Shown here: in pieces, positions 41,973-51,097 of the stretch | How positions within the stretch are numbered: position 1 is the first letter of the stretch | Layout: each line of letters starts with the position of its first letter | NCBI RefSeq assembly: GCF_018860365.1 | Contig: NZ_JAHKPO010000018.1 | Span: forward strand, 124,001-188,000 | Direction of reading: 5' to 3' | Origin: Arenibacter algicola | Lineage (GTDB): Bacteria > Bacteroidota > Bacteroidia > Flavobacteriales > Flavobacteriaceae | Length of the DNA stretch: 64,000 nt | Translations under genes and position numbers: made by a program | The notes under the pieces: generated by a model | Seen by the model: the letters and a program-made list of their open reading frames with translations, nothing else | What the model was told of the DNA's origin: nothing | The model's database searches: none

Positions 41973-44591
41973 ATGAGTATGAACCACTTCAAAAAATCAA
42001 TAAAATCAATTGTCCTTATTTCCCTAGTTGGTTTAAGTTTTCTATTCAGTTGTAATTCAGTAAAAATTAAGGAAAATTCCAAAAAGCAGTTTACTGTTGC
42101 TCCGGATTTATTTAATCGTAGAGCAATGGTAGGACCTCAGGAGGATGGTAGCCATGTAGTTGCTACTTCACAAATAATAAATCCTGCTGGTAATACGGTA
42201 GTTTTTCCTGGAAGGCCTACTGATCTTGCTTTAAATAATGCAGAAACTATTGTAGCTGTAAAAAATAAGAGTGATTTGACATTCTTGGATGTAAACAGTC
42301 AATCCATTATACAAACATTGGAATTGCCCAAAGGCGGTAATACATTTGCAGGTATTGAATGGACGTCAAATGATTCTATTGTTTGGACTACCGACACCGA
42401 GGGTATTTTAAGGTCGGCCATATTGGGTGAAAATGGGTTTAATTGGCATAAAGAAATTACATTAAAAGGTCCTGAAAAGGAAGAGAACAACAGGTCTTAT
42501 CCTGGTGGTTTTGTTATTGATGAAGCCCAAGATTTGATTTATGTAACCCTTAGTCGCAATAATAGTCTTGGAATTGTGAACACAAAAACAATGGAGTTGG
42601 AAACGCAGATTCCTGTTGGAATTGCTCCATTTACTGTAATTATAAAAGATTCAAAGGCTTATGTAACCAATTGGGGAGGGCGCACTCCAAACTCGGAAGA
42701 TATAACAGGGTTAACCTCTGGGTCAGATGCTGTTATTGATCCCAAAACGGGTATTGGTTCTTCAGGAACCATTACGGTAGTTGATTTAAAAAGTAGAACG
42801 GTGTTGAAGGAAATCGAAGTTGGTTTGCTTCCATGTAATATGGTATTGTCAAATGATGCTTCCAGATTATATGTTGCCAATGCCAACAGTGATGTCATAT
42901 CTGTTATTGATACCAAACAGGATGTAGTATTAAAATCCATAGAAACAAAACCCAGTGCAGAACTACCTTTTGGGAGTGCTCCCAATGCTCTTGTATTGGA
43001 TCCATCTGGGAAATTATTATATGTAGCCAATGGTGCTAATAATTTACTTGCCGTAATAGACCTTGAAACAGATAAAGTAACTGGATTAATCCCTACAGGA
43101 TGGTATCCAGGGGCCGTTGTTATGAATAAAGCCGGGTCAGGGTTAATCGTGGCTAATGTAAAAGGCACTGGAGGTAGATGGGAAGAGCGATCTAAAATTC
43201 CTAAGGGAGGTTATAACTCACATGATCATATGGGGTCTGTCTCCTTTATACCGGTTCCTGGAGAGGTGGAGTTAAATAGCTATTCATTGCAGGCGGCCTC
43301 TAATATGAGACTTCCAAAAATAATTAACGAATTGAATATTGAAGCTACTGAAGAAAAAGTGGTGCCTTTGCCCACCCGTCCGGGTGAAAAGTCTGTATTT
43401 AAACATGTGCTTTATATTATCAAAGAAAACCGCACATATGACCAGGTATATGGAGATCTTCCTCAAGGCAATGGAGATGCCGGTTTATGTCAGTTTGGGA
43501 GGGAAGTAACCCCCAACCAACATGCTCTTGCAGAGAAATATGTTTTGCTGGATAACACTTATTGCAATGGAGTGCTTAGTGCCGATGGTCATATGTGGGC
43601 TATGGAAGGATTTGTTACCGATTATCTCGAAAAAAGTTTCGGAGGTTTTGTTAGAAGTTACCCCTATGATGGAGATGATGTCTTGGCATATTCTTCGGGC
43701 GGTTTTATATGGGATAAAGTTTTGGATGCAGGACTTTCTTTTCGCAATTATGGCGAATTTGTTGCTGCTGATATAGAACCAAAAGATGCCACCTGGACCC
43801 AGCTTTATAACCAATTTAAAGCAGGTACCAATGAAATAAAGATCAGGGCAACTACAGAGGTCAAGTCTCTGGAGCCTTATCTTTGCCCAACCTATGTTGG
43901 ATTTCCGGGAAAAGTACAGGATGTTTACCGCGCAGCTGAGTTTATAAAAGAATTAAAGGAATTTGAAAAGAATGATAACTTTCCGAATTTTACAGTAATG
44001 CTTCTACCTAATGATCATACAGTGGGTACCAGAGCTGGATATCCTACACCTAGAGCAACTGTTGCAGATAATGATTTGGCGTTAGGGCAAATAGTAGAAG
44101 CGGTAAGTCATAGTAAATTCTGGGCAGAAACGGCCATTTTTGTTATTCAGGACGATACTCAGGCAGGTTTAGATCATGTAGATGGCCGCAGAACAGGTGC
44201 CTTGTGTATAAGTCCGTACACCAAAAGGGGAGAGGTAATAAGCACTCACTATAATCAAAATAGCTTTCTCCGAACTATGGAATTGATTTTGGGATTATCG
44301 CCTATGACACAATTTGATCTATTAGCGGAGCCATTGGTCGATTGTTTTACCAGTGAGCCAGATTTTTCTCCCTATACAGTGATACCTAATAATATTAAAT
44401 TGGATGAGATGAACCCAGAGTTGTCTTCGATTTCTAATGAGAAACAATTGTATTATGCACAAAAATCAATGGAAATGCCACTAGATGATATTGATGAGGC
44501 AGATGAAAGCATTTTTAATAGGATAATTTGGCATTCCATAAAAGGCTATGACGTGGAGTATCCAATTTTGGTCAATAATAAGGATAAATAG
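41973..44591 (+). CDS. YncE-like beta-propeller fused to a phosphoesterase/alkaline-phosphatase-type domain, lipoprotein
   Basis: An 872-residue lipoprotein. The signal peptide ends in LVGLSFLFS then Cys27. Residues 80-430 form a seven-bladed YncE/YVTN-type propeller with recurrent blades such as RLYVANANSDVISVIDTK, LLYVANGANNLLAVIDLE and GLIPTGWYPGAVVMNKAG. Residues 470-850 form a phosphoesterase domain of the phospholipase C/acid phosphatase or alkaline-phosphatase-like superfamily: HVLYIIKENRTYDQVYGDL, ADGHMWAMEGFVTDYLEKSF, MLLPNDHT, and DDTQAGLDHVDGRRTG, which holds metal or catalytic residues. The two-domain arrangement is known in Bacteroidota. It may bind and hydrolyse a phosphate ester at the cell surface. 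It has no co-directional neighbour close by. Confidence 0.88.
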   Translation: MSMNHFKKSIKSIVLISLVGLSFLFSCNSVKIKENSKKQFTVAPDLFNRRAMVGPQEDGSHVVATSQIINPAGNTVVFPGRPTDLALNNAETIVAVKNKSDLTFLDVNSQSIIQTLELPKGGNTFAGIEWTSNDSIVWTTDTEGILRSAILGENGFNWHKEITLKGPEKEENNRSYPGGFVIDEAQDLIYVTLSRNNSLGIVNTKTMELETQIPVGIAPFTVIIKDSKAYVTNWGGRTPNSEDITGLTSGSDAVIDPKTGIGSSGTITVVDLKSRTVLKEIEVGLLPCNMVLSNDASRLYVANANSDVISVIDTKQDVVLKSIETKPSAELPFGSAPNALVLDPSGKLLYVANGANNLLAVIDLETDKVTGLIPTGWYPGAVVMNKAGSGLIVANVKGTGGRWEERSKIPKGGYNSHDHMGSVSFIPVPGEVELNSYSLQAASNMRLPKIINELNIEATEEKVVPLPTRPGEKSVFKHVLYIIKENRTYDQVYGDLPQGNGDAGLCQFGREVTPNQHALAEKYVLLDNTYCNGVLSADGHMWAMEGFVTDYLEKSFGGFVRSYPYDGDDVLAYSSGGFIWDKVLDAGLSFRNYGEFVAADIEPKDATWTQLYNQFKAGTNEIKIRATTEVKSLEPYLCPTYVGFPGKVQDVYRAAEFIKELKEFEKNDNFPNFTVMLLPNDHTVGTRAGYPTPRATVADNDLALGQIVEAVSHSKFWAETAIFVIQDDTQAGLDHVDGRRTGALCISPYTKRGEVISTHYNQNSFLRTMELILGLSPMTQFDLLAEPLVDCFTSEPDFSPYTVIPNNIKLDEMNPELSSISNEKQLYYAQKSMEMPLDDIDEADESIFNRIIWHSIKGYDVEYPILVNNKDK

Positions 44592-44617
44592 AAAATTAGA
44601 GATTTACTTTCGTTCCC

Positions 44618-45328
44618 TTAGCAAGTTTTGTAATAAGTTACATTCGGAGTTAAATCAGCAGATAATAGTTGAATCCAACCCGTGTAGGTCTTGAGTTTTA
44701 TTTCCTCAAAATTACCTTTACTGGAACATGGGTGATCACTATATTTGGTTACAATAACTTTGCACCATAATCCTTTGACTTCTTGGGTAAGTTTTATTTC
44801 CAATAAATCTCCTTTCAAATCTAAAATTAGTTCAGAATTTTCTGAAGGATTTTCCCTTAAATGGAGACCAGGTTCTTTTGCATAGTACCCAATTACTTCC
44901 GGACTTTGCTCAATGAGGTATTGCATCCAATTAACAATTTGCAATCCCTTATCTTCCAACTCTGCTACTTTAATCCAATAGCCATTTTGCAATTTAACAA
45001 AATTTGAATGTTCATCAATGTACAGCAGAGCTGTAATGTCATCGCCTATTATTTTTATGTTTGGATGTTCTATTGGTTCTAATTCCCCTTGCACTTTAAT
45101 GAATATTCCCTTTATTTTATTTTGACGATCTTTTCCGGAGTCTTGAACAATTCTTCCTTGAACTTCACCATTGGGTTTGTTATAAATCTGGATGCCAGAC
45201 TCCGGAACATAAGCACAACAAAAATTAGAGACGTTAGCTTCTTTGGGTACAATTAGACCCTTAGTAATTTGGGCATAAAAAGATTGACTTAAAGTGAAAA
45301 CGGCAATAAAAAGGAGTTTTAATTTCAT
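44618..45328 (-). CDS. Secreted protein with SH3-like repeats
   Basis: A 236-residue exported protein with signal peptide MKLKLLFIAVFTLSQSFYAQ. Two SH3b-like units can be seen: residues 40-70 (GIQIYNKPNGEVQGRI) and 150-200 (YYAKEPGLHLRENPSENSELILDLKG, then LWCKVIVTKYSDHPC). Such bacterial SH3 domains often bind peptidoglycan peptides or mediate surface contacts. Six cysteines are present. It is convergent with the phosphoesterase gene (26-bp gap). No enzyme domain was recognised. Confidence 0.7.
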   Translation of the reverse strand: MKLKLLFIAVFTLSQSFYAQITKGLIVPKEANVSNFCCAYVPESGIQIYNKPNGEVQGRIVQDSGKDRQNKIKGIFIKVQGELEPIEHPNIKIIGDDITALLYIDEHSNFVKLQNGYWIKVAELEDKGLQIVNWMQYLIEQSPEVIGYYAKEPGLHLRENPSENSELILDLKGDLLEIKLTQEVKGLWCKVIVTKYSDHPCSSKGNFEEIKLKTYTGWIQLLSADLTPNVTYYKTC

Positions 45329-45618
45329 TGGGTTACAAGTTGAATCTGAATAAAAGGATTGCCCTTTGGCTCAATAATCATTTATAAAAGGCGTGCAGCC
45401 TATTGTAAAAACTGACTTAAAAGTATTATTTTTTAAGTGAACTACTGTATATCTATGAGAAAGACATTTAAGCCAATAATACTTCTTGAGCATTAGACTT
45501 GCGCTTTTTGCATAGCAGAAGTTATTAATATGACCCTTAATTTCTTTGGGTTAGATTTAATCACCGCACCTTTTAAAATATTTTTCCGTAACTTATTGTA
45601 CACTAAACATATACGATC

Positions 45619-45996
45619 ATGAAAATTAAAAAGGAAAGCATTCCGACCACCATGCAAGCACCAGGTACTACTATGCGGGCTCAACCTGATTTTGGAGGAA
45701 TGACCGTTTGTTTCAATGAATTACCAAAGGGCACCGATTTCACACCACTCTTACAAGGTTTGAATAATGACAGTTGTCATTGTCCTCATTGGGGATATAT
45801 ATTGGAAGGTGCTTTGTTAGTTATCTATGATGATGGAAAAGAAGAATTACTCGAGAAGGGAGATGTTTTTTATATGCCATCAGGACATACGGCTATAATT
45901 CAGAAAGATGTTAAAATGATTGATTTTAATCCAACAAAAGAATTCAACGAGGTAATTACCCATGTTGGAAAAAAAATGGCCGAATTGGGAGGATAA
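45619..45996 (+). CDS. Cupin-domain protein
   Basis: A 125-residue small cupin. The core is SCHCPHWGYILEGALLVIYDDGKEELLEKGDVFYMPSGHTAIIQ (residues 52-95), with His56 and the GH-x-A pattern near the second cupin motif. The HCPHWG start suggests a metal ligand set slightly different from the classic G(X)5HXH. The domain could be a metal-dependent isomerase/dioxygenase or a sensor; no assignment is possible. Monocistronic, its own 290-bp upstream region contains no recognised promoter. Confidence 0.83.
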   Translation: MKIKKESIPTTMQAPGTTMRAQPDFGGMTVCFNELPKGTDFTPLLQGLNNDSCHCPHWGYILEGALLVIYDDGKEELLEKGDVFYMPSGHTAIIQKDVKMIDFNPTKEFNEVITHVGKKMAELGG

Positions 45997-46220
45997 ATCT
46001 CATTCAATTTAACTCCAGCTATAACAGGGCAGGTTAGTAGAATTAATATACTACGATATTCTTTAATAGTATATATTGGTAATGAAATTCCAAAAGCAGC
46101 TGCTCCTGAGAACTGTTTCATGCTTGGATGAAAATAATAGGTGAAAGCAATATCAAAATTGTGGTTGGGTCCCAATTCCAATCCAATAGAGCAGGGGACG
46201 TGAACAATTTTGTGGGGATT
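45997..46220 (-). pseudogene. Possible remnant of a coding sequence
   Basis: About 74 codons are open on the minus strand from 46220 (a TGA precedes) down into the antisense of the cupin gene. The hypothetical peptide reads MELGPNHNFDIAFTYYFHPS and GAAAFGISLPIYTIKEYRS, which looks more protein-like than random, with strand-like alternation as in outer-membrane proteins. It has no plausible start at the right place and no stop before the cupin gene. I would treat it as a decayed fragment or chance. This also describes the 303-bp gap 45997-46299. Confidence 0.25.
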
Positions 46221-46299
46221 TCATCTAAATGTACAGGTGGTTTTACCAGTGCCTTTTAAGTAGTCCGTATTATAATTTGGAAGTTTTTTGTTACATTGA

Positions 46300-47388
46300 C
46301 TACCTATCATATCTGTCCCACCGATTCTTCCAATCATTCATTACATTATATCGCCATTTTCCTATAGTCATTTGGCATTCGGCAGGAGATTTGTCAAGAT
46401 CAATATAGTAATTCGGATGAGTATTTTTGTCTGAATGCCTAAACTGTCCGCCCCAACTTTCTTGGGTGGGGTCATCAACGTTTCCCACACCACCAATTAT
46501 AGGAGACATTAAATATAACAGTGAAGGGCTATCTCCTTCCTTTAAACTGTTTTTGGGATAATTGGCCAATGGAAAGACATCACCGCATTTTTCTTGAAAC
46601 AAGCCATCGTGGGTAGAGCCGTGGTTACGAATATTGAAATCGGTGAAACTGGTATAGGACCATTCTCCATCTTGAATTCCGGACTGATAAACACCACGAA
46701 AAGTTTCATGTTTGCCCCTTGGAAGGATTCCATTTTCAATCCACCATAATTCAGGGTATTCATTTTCCATGAAGGTATATACAAAATTCCTGCTTACGGG
46801 GTCATGTAGGGTGTTGGAAGAACTGATATAGTAGATCCTTATTTTATCGGCAATGTCAGGAGCATCGTGAAGTGCCTGGGCAGTTGTTGTTAAACTTCCC
46901 CACACCAATATCCATATTGGACTTTCCTTCGTATAATTTTGGGCTGTTTTAATTATCCATTCAGAACCTTCTGTACTTTGGTTGTCCGAAGGGCCTCCTG
47001 GTTTTTTCGCTCCCGATTTTATGATGGAGAGCAAATCTTCCTCCCGCATTATTTGTCGGTAACCGTTTTTACGCAAATGTTCAACATCTATCCTCTTGAT
47101 CCAATTTTCAATGAGCCTTGTATGTTCTATGGTATCCCAAGGGTGGTGATCAATATCTGAATTGGGCGTTGCTACAATACCTTTTATCTTGATTATATCA
47201 GAATAATGCACAGCTCTGAACAATGATTGTATATCATCGGGATCACCTCCCAGATCTGTATCAATAATGACATCAAAGGTTTTGTTTGATGTTGACTCTT
47301 GTGCATTCGCAAACAAGGTGGTTGTCAACATAATCAGGAAATATACCCTATAATATCTCCCACTCTTGGATATTCTTTTCATTTTCAA
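46300..47388 (-). CDS. DUF1593 / nucleoside-hydrolase-like secreted protein
   Basis: A 362-residue exported protein of the nucleoside-hydrolase-like DUF1593 family. A signal peptide (YRVYFLIMLTTTLFANAQ) is followed by FDVIIDTDLGGDPDDIQSLF, the D-T-D-x-x-x-D-P-D-D calcium motif of nucleoside hydrolases. Later parts include ILVWGSLTTTAQAL, ISSSNTLHDP and SPIIGGVGNVDDP. The gene ends soon after the hydrolase-like domain and appears to lack the C-terminal beta domain found in longer family members (about 450-490 residues). Substrates of DUF1593 proteins are not well known; ribosides or glycosides are possible. It lies 113 bp after the sialidase-like gene on the same strand. Confidence 0.87.
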   Translation of the reverse strand: MKMKRISKSGRYYRVYFLIMLTTTLFANAQESTSNKTFDVIIDTDLGGDPDDIQSLFRAVHYSDIIKIKGIVATPNSDIDHHPWDTIEHTRLIENWIKRIDVEHLRKNGYRQIMREEDLLSIIKSGAKKPGGPSDNQSTEGSEWIIKTAQNYTKESPIWILVWGSLTTTAQALHDAPDIADKIRIYYISSSNTLHDPVSRNFVYTFMENEYPELWWIENGILPRGKHETFRGVYQSGIQDGEWSYTSFTDFNIRNHGSTHDGLFQEKCGDVFPLANYPKNSLKEGDSPSLLYLMSPIIGGVGNVDDPTQESWGGQFRHSDKNTHPNYYIDLDKSPAECQMTIGKWRYNVMNDWKNRWDRYDR

Positions 47389-47501
47389 TTGTTTATGAGG
47401 CTATTGTGTCTTCCAAATAAGGGTTCCATTTAATAGAAGTAGCGGTATTTAAGTATCAATCTTGAGGTCTTAAAGACAGATGTTTAATTGAAAATAGTAC
47501 G

Positions 47502-49403
47502 TTAAAAAATTTGTTTAATAAATACATCATCAATTAAATAACTCGAAAGCTTTTGTTTTTCATCGGCACCCTTTAAGGGTGGCATTTCCACTTCGTTGGG
47601 AGTCTTCCTGCTTGGTATATCGCGATAAGCCCCCGTTCTAAATGAAATTCTTTCAGCAGATTTTACAGCCACTACTGCAGCTAAATTATCTGCTACTGGC
47701 TTATCATTGATAGTAAGGGAATAGGAACCCAAGCCACGGCTGTCATAATTTATTTTGCAGGAATACCATTTATTGACCTCGAACTTCAGTAAAGACATCA
47801 TTTTAGCCCCATTTGCAGCCTTAATATAACCATCTGTGTCAAATGATATTTGTACAGGTCTGTTGCCATAACGGTCAGTAATGTCAATATCGAACTGGGT
47901 AGTATCCATTGCTTTAACTTTCAACTTAAAACTTGCTGTAACTACTTTGCTTTCTTCAAAAACACGTATCGCCCTGCAATAATCATATGGGTCCATGTCC
48001 TTCATTTGCAAACATTGATTGCCGTTGTCTTCTTTGATCAAACTTGCTTTTGCCCAGATTGGCGAATAAATGTTCCAATCTGTAATATGTCCAGTGATGT
48101 CCATATTTTCAAAGTCATTGGTAATGTCTTCGTCCACTTTGTATTTAATAGGTGTAGGAATACGGGATACCCACATATCCTCTTTATTCATACTGTAGGT
48201 CATCCACATGTCCGTACCTGGAGGGTTTCCATTACCTGGCGTAATGCCTCGCATATAACAGGGGCCGAAATCTTTCCATATGCCATAGAATCGCCTGGCA
48301 GGAACTTCTCCTTGAACGAGCAGCAGATCATCATAGAGAATACCGTCATCACTACTTATAATTGCCATGGGAAAACGATACTCCGATTGATCTACAGGGT
48401 TATATGAAATTGCATATCTGTCATCTTTTGTTCTTTGCCCCCACATTTTACCTCCGGACATGACTAAAGAATTTACTTTTACAGGGTCTGAAAAGGTAAT
48501 ACCCCCATCGTTGGAAAGTGATGCAAAGGAGTGTTTAAAAAGTCCCACTATCTTTCCATCTTTCCTTACATGCCAATTAAAAGCCTGTTCAGAATTGTTG
48601 AAGGTGTAAAAACCATCAACGCCATTATCCTCTTCAAACCATTGTAGGGTCATTAATTTATCTTTCAAAAGAGAATCGCAAGCTTCTAAAAATCCTTTAT
48701 CTGTTGATTTTTTAAAGAATGGATGTGAGGTGTTGGATTCATTCCAATTTGTTTGGCTATCATACCTTATAAAATAGATGGGACCCAAGCTCCCATCTTT
48801 ATAAATTTCGCGTACTACACGCCCTATACCATTTTCCCGGAACGGATCTTCCGTGTGACCATAAAAAGCCAAGGTCAGCAATCGGCCATTGGGTGCAACA
48901 TAAAAGCCCATTCGCTGATGCATCATATAACCCGTTGATCCCTCCGGGATTTTAACTCCTTCCGGAGCTTTGTAAGGAGGAAAAATCACTTTGGGAAAAC
49001 TCCAGTCTTTTCCATTCTTGGAAGTAATCAACATTGTTTGAACGGGTGATCTATGCTCATCGGCTTCACCACTAATATATTGTTGGTAGAATTGACCATT
49101 CCAATAGGCTAGGTTGGACGCATGACTATATGTCCATCCATATCCATCACTTAACTCTGGATGTGTACGGTTTGCTCGAAAGGTTTGAATATTTTCGACA
49201 CCAATGGCATATCTTAAGCCCGCTTCGTGGGTAAAGGGGTCAATATGTGTGCCGCCAATGTAGCGTATAGGTTCGTTTTCACTGCCTGTTTGGGCTTTCG
49301 AAATTTGACAAAACATTATAATTAGGAAAATAACACAGTTTATGGCTATTATTTTCACTAGAGTAGCTAAATTTAAAATTGTAGTTGGGTATCCAGCTTT
49401 CAT
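47502..49403 (-). CDS. Secreted sialidase-like (BNR/six-bladed propeller) exo-enzyme
   Basis: A 633-residue exported protein. The N terminus contains a hydrophobic segment (LVKIIAINCVIFLIIMFCQIS) that acts as signal or anchor. Residues 40-420 resemble a six-bladed sialidase-like propeller with Asp-box-like turns (TSKNGKDWSFPKV, LSNDGGITFSDPV, SSDDGILYDDL). A C-terminal region of about 190 residues (from TNDFENMDITGHITDWN) is beta-rich, like a concanavalin/LamG-type carbohydrate-binding or lectin domain. This architecture is seen in exo-acting glycoside hydrolases or rhamnosidases of marine Bacteroidota, but no catalytic residue set was assigned with certainty. It is co-directional with the DUF1593 gene, so the two may degrade one glycan or glycoside. 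Confidence 0.75.
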   Translation of the reverse strand: MKAGYPTTILNLATLVKIIAINCVIFLIIMFCQISKAQTGSENEPIRYIGGTHIDPFTHEAGLRYAIGVENIQTFRANRTHPELSDGYGWTYSHASNLAYWNGQFYQQYISGEADEHRSPVQTMLITSKNGKDWSFPKVIFPPYKAPEGVKIPEGSTGYMMHQRMGFYVAPNGRLLTLAFYGHTEDPFRENGIGRVVREIYKDGSLGPIYFIRYDSQTNWNESNTSHPFFKKSTDKGFLEACDSLLKDKLMTLQWFEEDNGVDGFYTFNNSEQAFNWHVRKDGKIVGLFKHSFASLSNDGGITFSDPVKVNSLVMSGGKMWGQRTKDDRYAISYNPVDQSEYRFPMAIISSDDGILYDDLLLVQGEVPARRFYGIWKDFGPCYMRGITPGNGNPPGTDMWMTYSMNKEDMWVSRIPTPIKYKVDEDITNDFENMDITGHITDWNIYSPIWAKASLIKEDNGNQCLQMKDMDPYDYCRAIRVFEESKVVTASFKLKVKAMDTTQFDIDITDRYGNRPVQISFDTDGYIKAANGAKMMSLLKFEVNKWYSCKINYDSRGLGSYSLTINDKPVADNLAAVVAVKSAERISFRTGAYRDIPSRKTPNEVEMPPLKGADEKQKLSSYLIDDVFIKQIF

Positions 49404-49668
49404 TGGTATGTATAAAGATTAATCATTTATTTTATTCAATTTGTTCAGGGTTATTACCATCCAAGTTTACTCCTAGATTGTATAAACCTTCAAAGCGCTG
49501 GTTACAACATGGTGACCGGACAAATATTTTGAATCTAAGATAGCAAATACCAATTAATTACTTTTACCATTACTTGATTAGCAAAATGCATGGAAAAGTA
49601 AAAATACATTGGAATGGATATTAAGCTGATTTTGTAGTTTGCAGTGCCAACTAGAGTGTTTATGGAGA

Positions 49669-50337
49669 ATGAAAGAAAATAGAATAAAAAGAACAAAGAA
49701 GCCTTGGCCCACCAAAGCGGCTATGGAACAGGTTTATGAAATGAACCTGTGGGGCGGAAACGAATCCGATTTTTATTCCGGCGCAGGGTCACATCACCCA
49801 GAAATAGTAAACCCTTATATAGCTGTACTAACATTATTCTTGAGCTCGTTTAAAGAACCCTTAACCGTATGTGATTTAGGTTGTGGGGATTTTAATGTTG
49901 GAAAGGAATTGGTAGGGCATACCAGGAAGTACATAGCCATAGATATAGTTACAGGGCTTATAGCCCGTAATAGGGAAAAATATAAGGCAGATAATTTGGA
50001 GTTCCATTGTTTGGATATCGCCCTTGATGAGTTGCCTTCTGGGGATTGTGCTATATTGAGACAAGTGCTTCAACATTTATCCAATGAGGAAGTACAAGGT
50101 GTACTGGGTAAGTTGTACAATTATAAATATGTTGTTTTAACGGAACATTTACCTGAAGGGGATTTTGTACCCAATAAGGATATTATTTCTGGACAGGGAA
50201 TTAGGTTAAAAAAGCAAAGCGGTCTAAACTTATTGGCCCCACCATTTAATTTAAAAGTAAAGGAAAAAAAACCATTATTGTCCCATGTTTTAAATGATGG
50301 TAAAGGGGTAATAGTAACTACGCTTTATAAAATATAA
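49669..50337 (+). CDS. Class I SAM-dependent methyltransferase
   Basis: A methyltransferase with the Rossmann-like SAM fold. I start at the ATG at 49669 (222 residues, MKENRIKRTKKPWPTKAAME), preceded by GGAG 5 bp upstream; the longer frame from 49639 begins with TTG. Motif I is VCDLGCGDFNVGKEL, which binds SAM; YIAIDIVTGL is the acidic residue after strand 2; and EFHCLDIALDELPSGDCAILRQVLQHL covers motifs II-III. The acceptor is unknown. It ends just before a strong bidirectional terminator (50376-50416). Confidence 0.87.
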   Translation: MKENRIKRTKKPWPTKAAMEQVYEMNLWGGNESDFYSGAGSHHPEIVNPYIAVLTLFLSSFKEPLTVCDLGCGDFNVGKELVGHTRKYIAIDIVTGLIARNREKYKADNLEFHCLDIALDELPSGDCAILRQVLQHLSNEEVQGVLGKLYNYKYVVLTEHLPEGDFVPNKDIISGQGIRLKKQSGLNLLAPPFNLKVKEKKPLLSHVLNDGKGVIVTTLYKI

Positions 50338-50375
50338 TAGTATTAAATCTTGTTGATGTACAAGGTAGGTGGCCC

Positions 50376-50416
50376 AACCAGAACACTCTGCACTAAAGGT
50401 GCAGAGTGTTCTGGTT
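50376..50416. terminator. Bidirectional terminator with an 18-bp perfect stem
   Basis: AACCAGAACACTCTGCAC (50376-50393) and its exact reverse complement (50399-50416) are separated by TAAAG. The right arm overlaps the stop codon of the minus-strand redoxin gene (50415-50417). It lies 38 bp after the methyltransferase stop, so it probably ends both transcripts. Followed by weak T content only. Confidence 0.75.
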
Positions 50417-51095
50417 AATTGTAGGCAAGCTTTACCGGACATCCAATAGCCTTGGTAAAGCTGGGATTTGGTTTTTCGTCCTTTTCCAAAGCTTTAATGG
50501 CATTTTCAACATATTTTACCTTTACATCTTCAGCAGATCGGGCATTATCATCAATAGTGCCTATATACTGTACCTTGCGTTCTTTGTCCAATATAAACAC
50601 GTGTGGTGTTCTTACAGCACCATATTGCGGTGCTATTTTTTGTCCTTCATCTGCCAAATAAACAAATGTAAACCCTTTTTCCTTGGCCCTTTTTTGCATT
50701 GCCCCATAACTTTCATTTTGGTTGGATTCACTTACGTTGGGGTTGATGGCTATTACAGAATATCCTTTGGGAGCATATTCATTGTGCAGGGCAATTAAAC
50801 GATTCTCATACATTTTAGCGAAAGGGCACTCATTGCAAGTAAAAACTACTATGTATCCTTTGGCATTTTTTATATCGGATAAGGAAAACATATTTCCATT
50901 TACATTTTTAAGTTTAAAATCAGTGGCAACATCTCCAATTTTATAACCTCCAATTTCTTCCAAGGTCTTGGTTTGTTCAGGATTATGCCCGCCGCCACGA
51001 GGTGGACCTTTTCTGTCTTGGGCGTAGGAGCCAACAGTTATAAGGAAACTGCTCGCCATAAGTATTGCCGTAAAAAATACATTGTTCGTTTTCAT
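50415..51095 (-). CDS. Exported redoxin (AhpC/TSA- or thioredoxin-like) with CNEC motif
   Basis: A 226-residue exported thioredoxin-fold protein. The signal peptide is MKTNNVFFTAILMASSFLITVGSYAQ. A Gly/Pro-rich linker (KGPPRGGGHNPE) follows, then the fold begins EEIGGYKIGDVATDFKLKNVNG. The redox motif is FTCNECPFAKMYENR, with Cys87 and Cys90 as C-x-x-C. The redoxin scaffold is confirmed by GYSVIAINPNVSES and TPHVFILDKERKVQYIG (cis-Pro). It may reduce periplasmic disulfides or methionine-oxidised proteins. It is co-transcribed with the TlpA-like gene directly upstream (2-bp gap). Confidence 0.88.
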   Translation of the reverse strand: MKTNNVFFTAILMASSFLITVGSYAQDRKGPPRGGGHNPEQTKTLEEIGGYKIGDVATDFKLKNVNGNMFSLSDIKNAKGYIVVFTCNECPFAKMYENRLIALHNEYAPKGYSVIAINPNVSESNQNESYGAMQKRAKEKGFTFVYLADEGQKIAPQYGAVRTPHVFILDKERKVQYIGTIDDNARSAEDVKVKYVENAIKALEKDEKPNPSFTKAIGCPVKLAYN

Positions 51096-51097
51096 AG

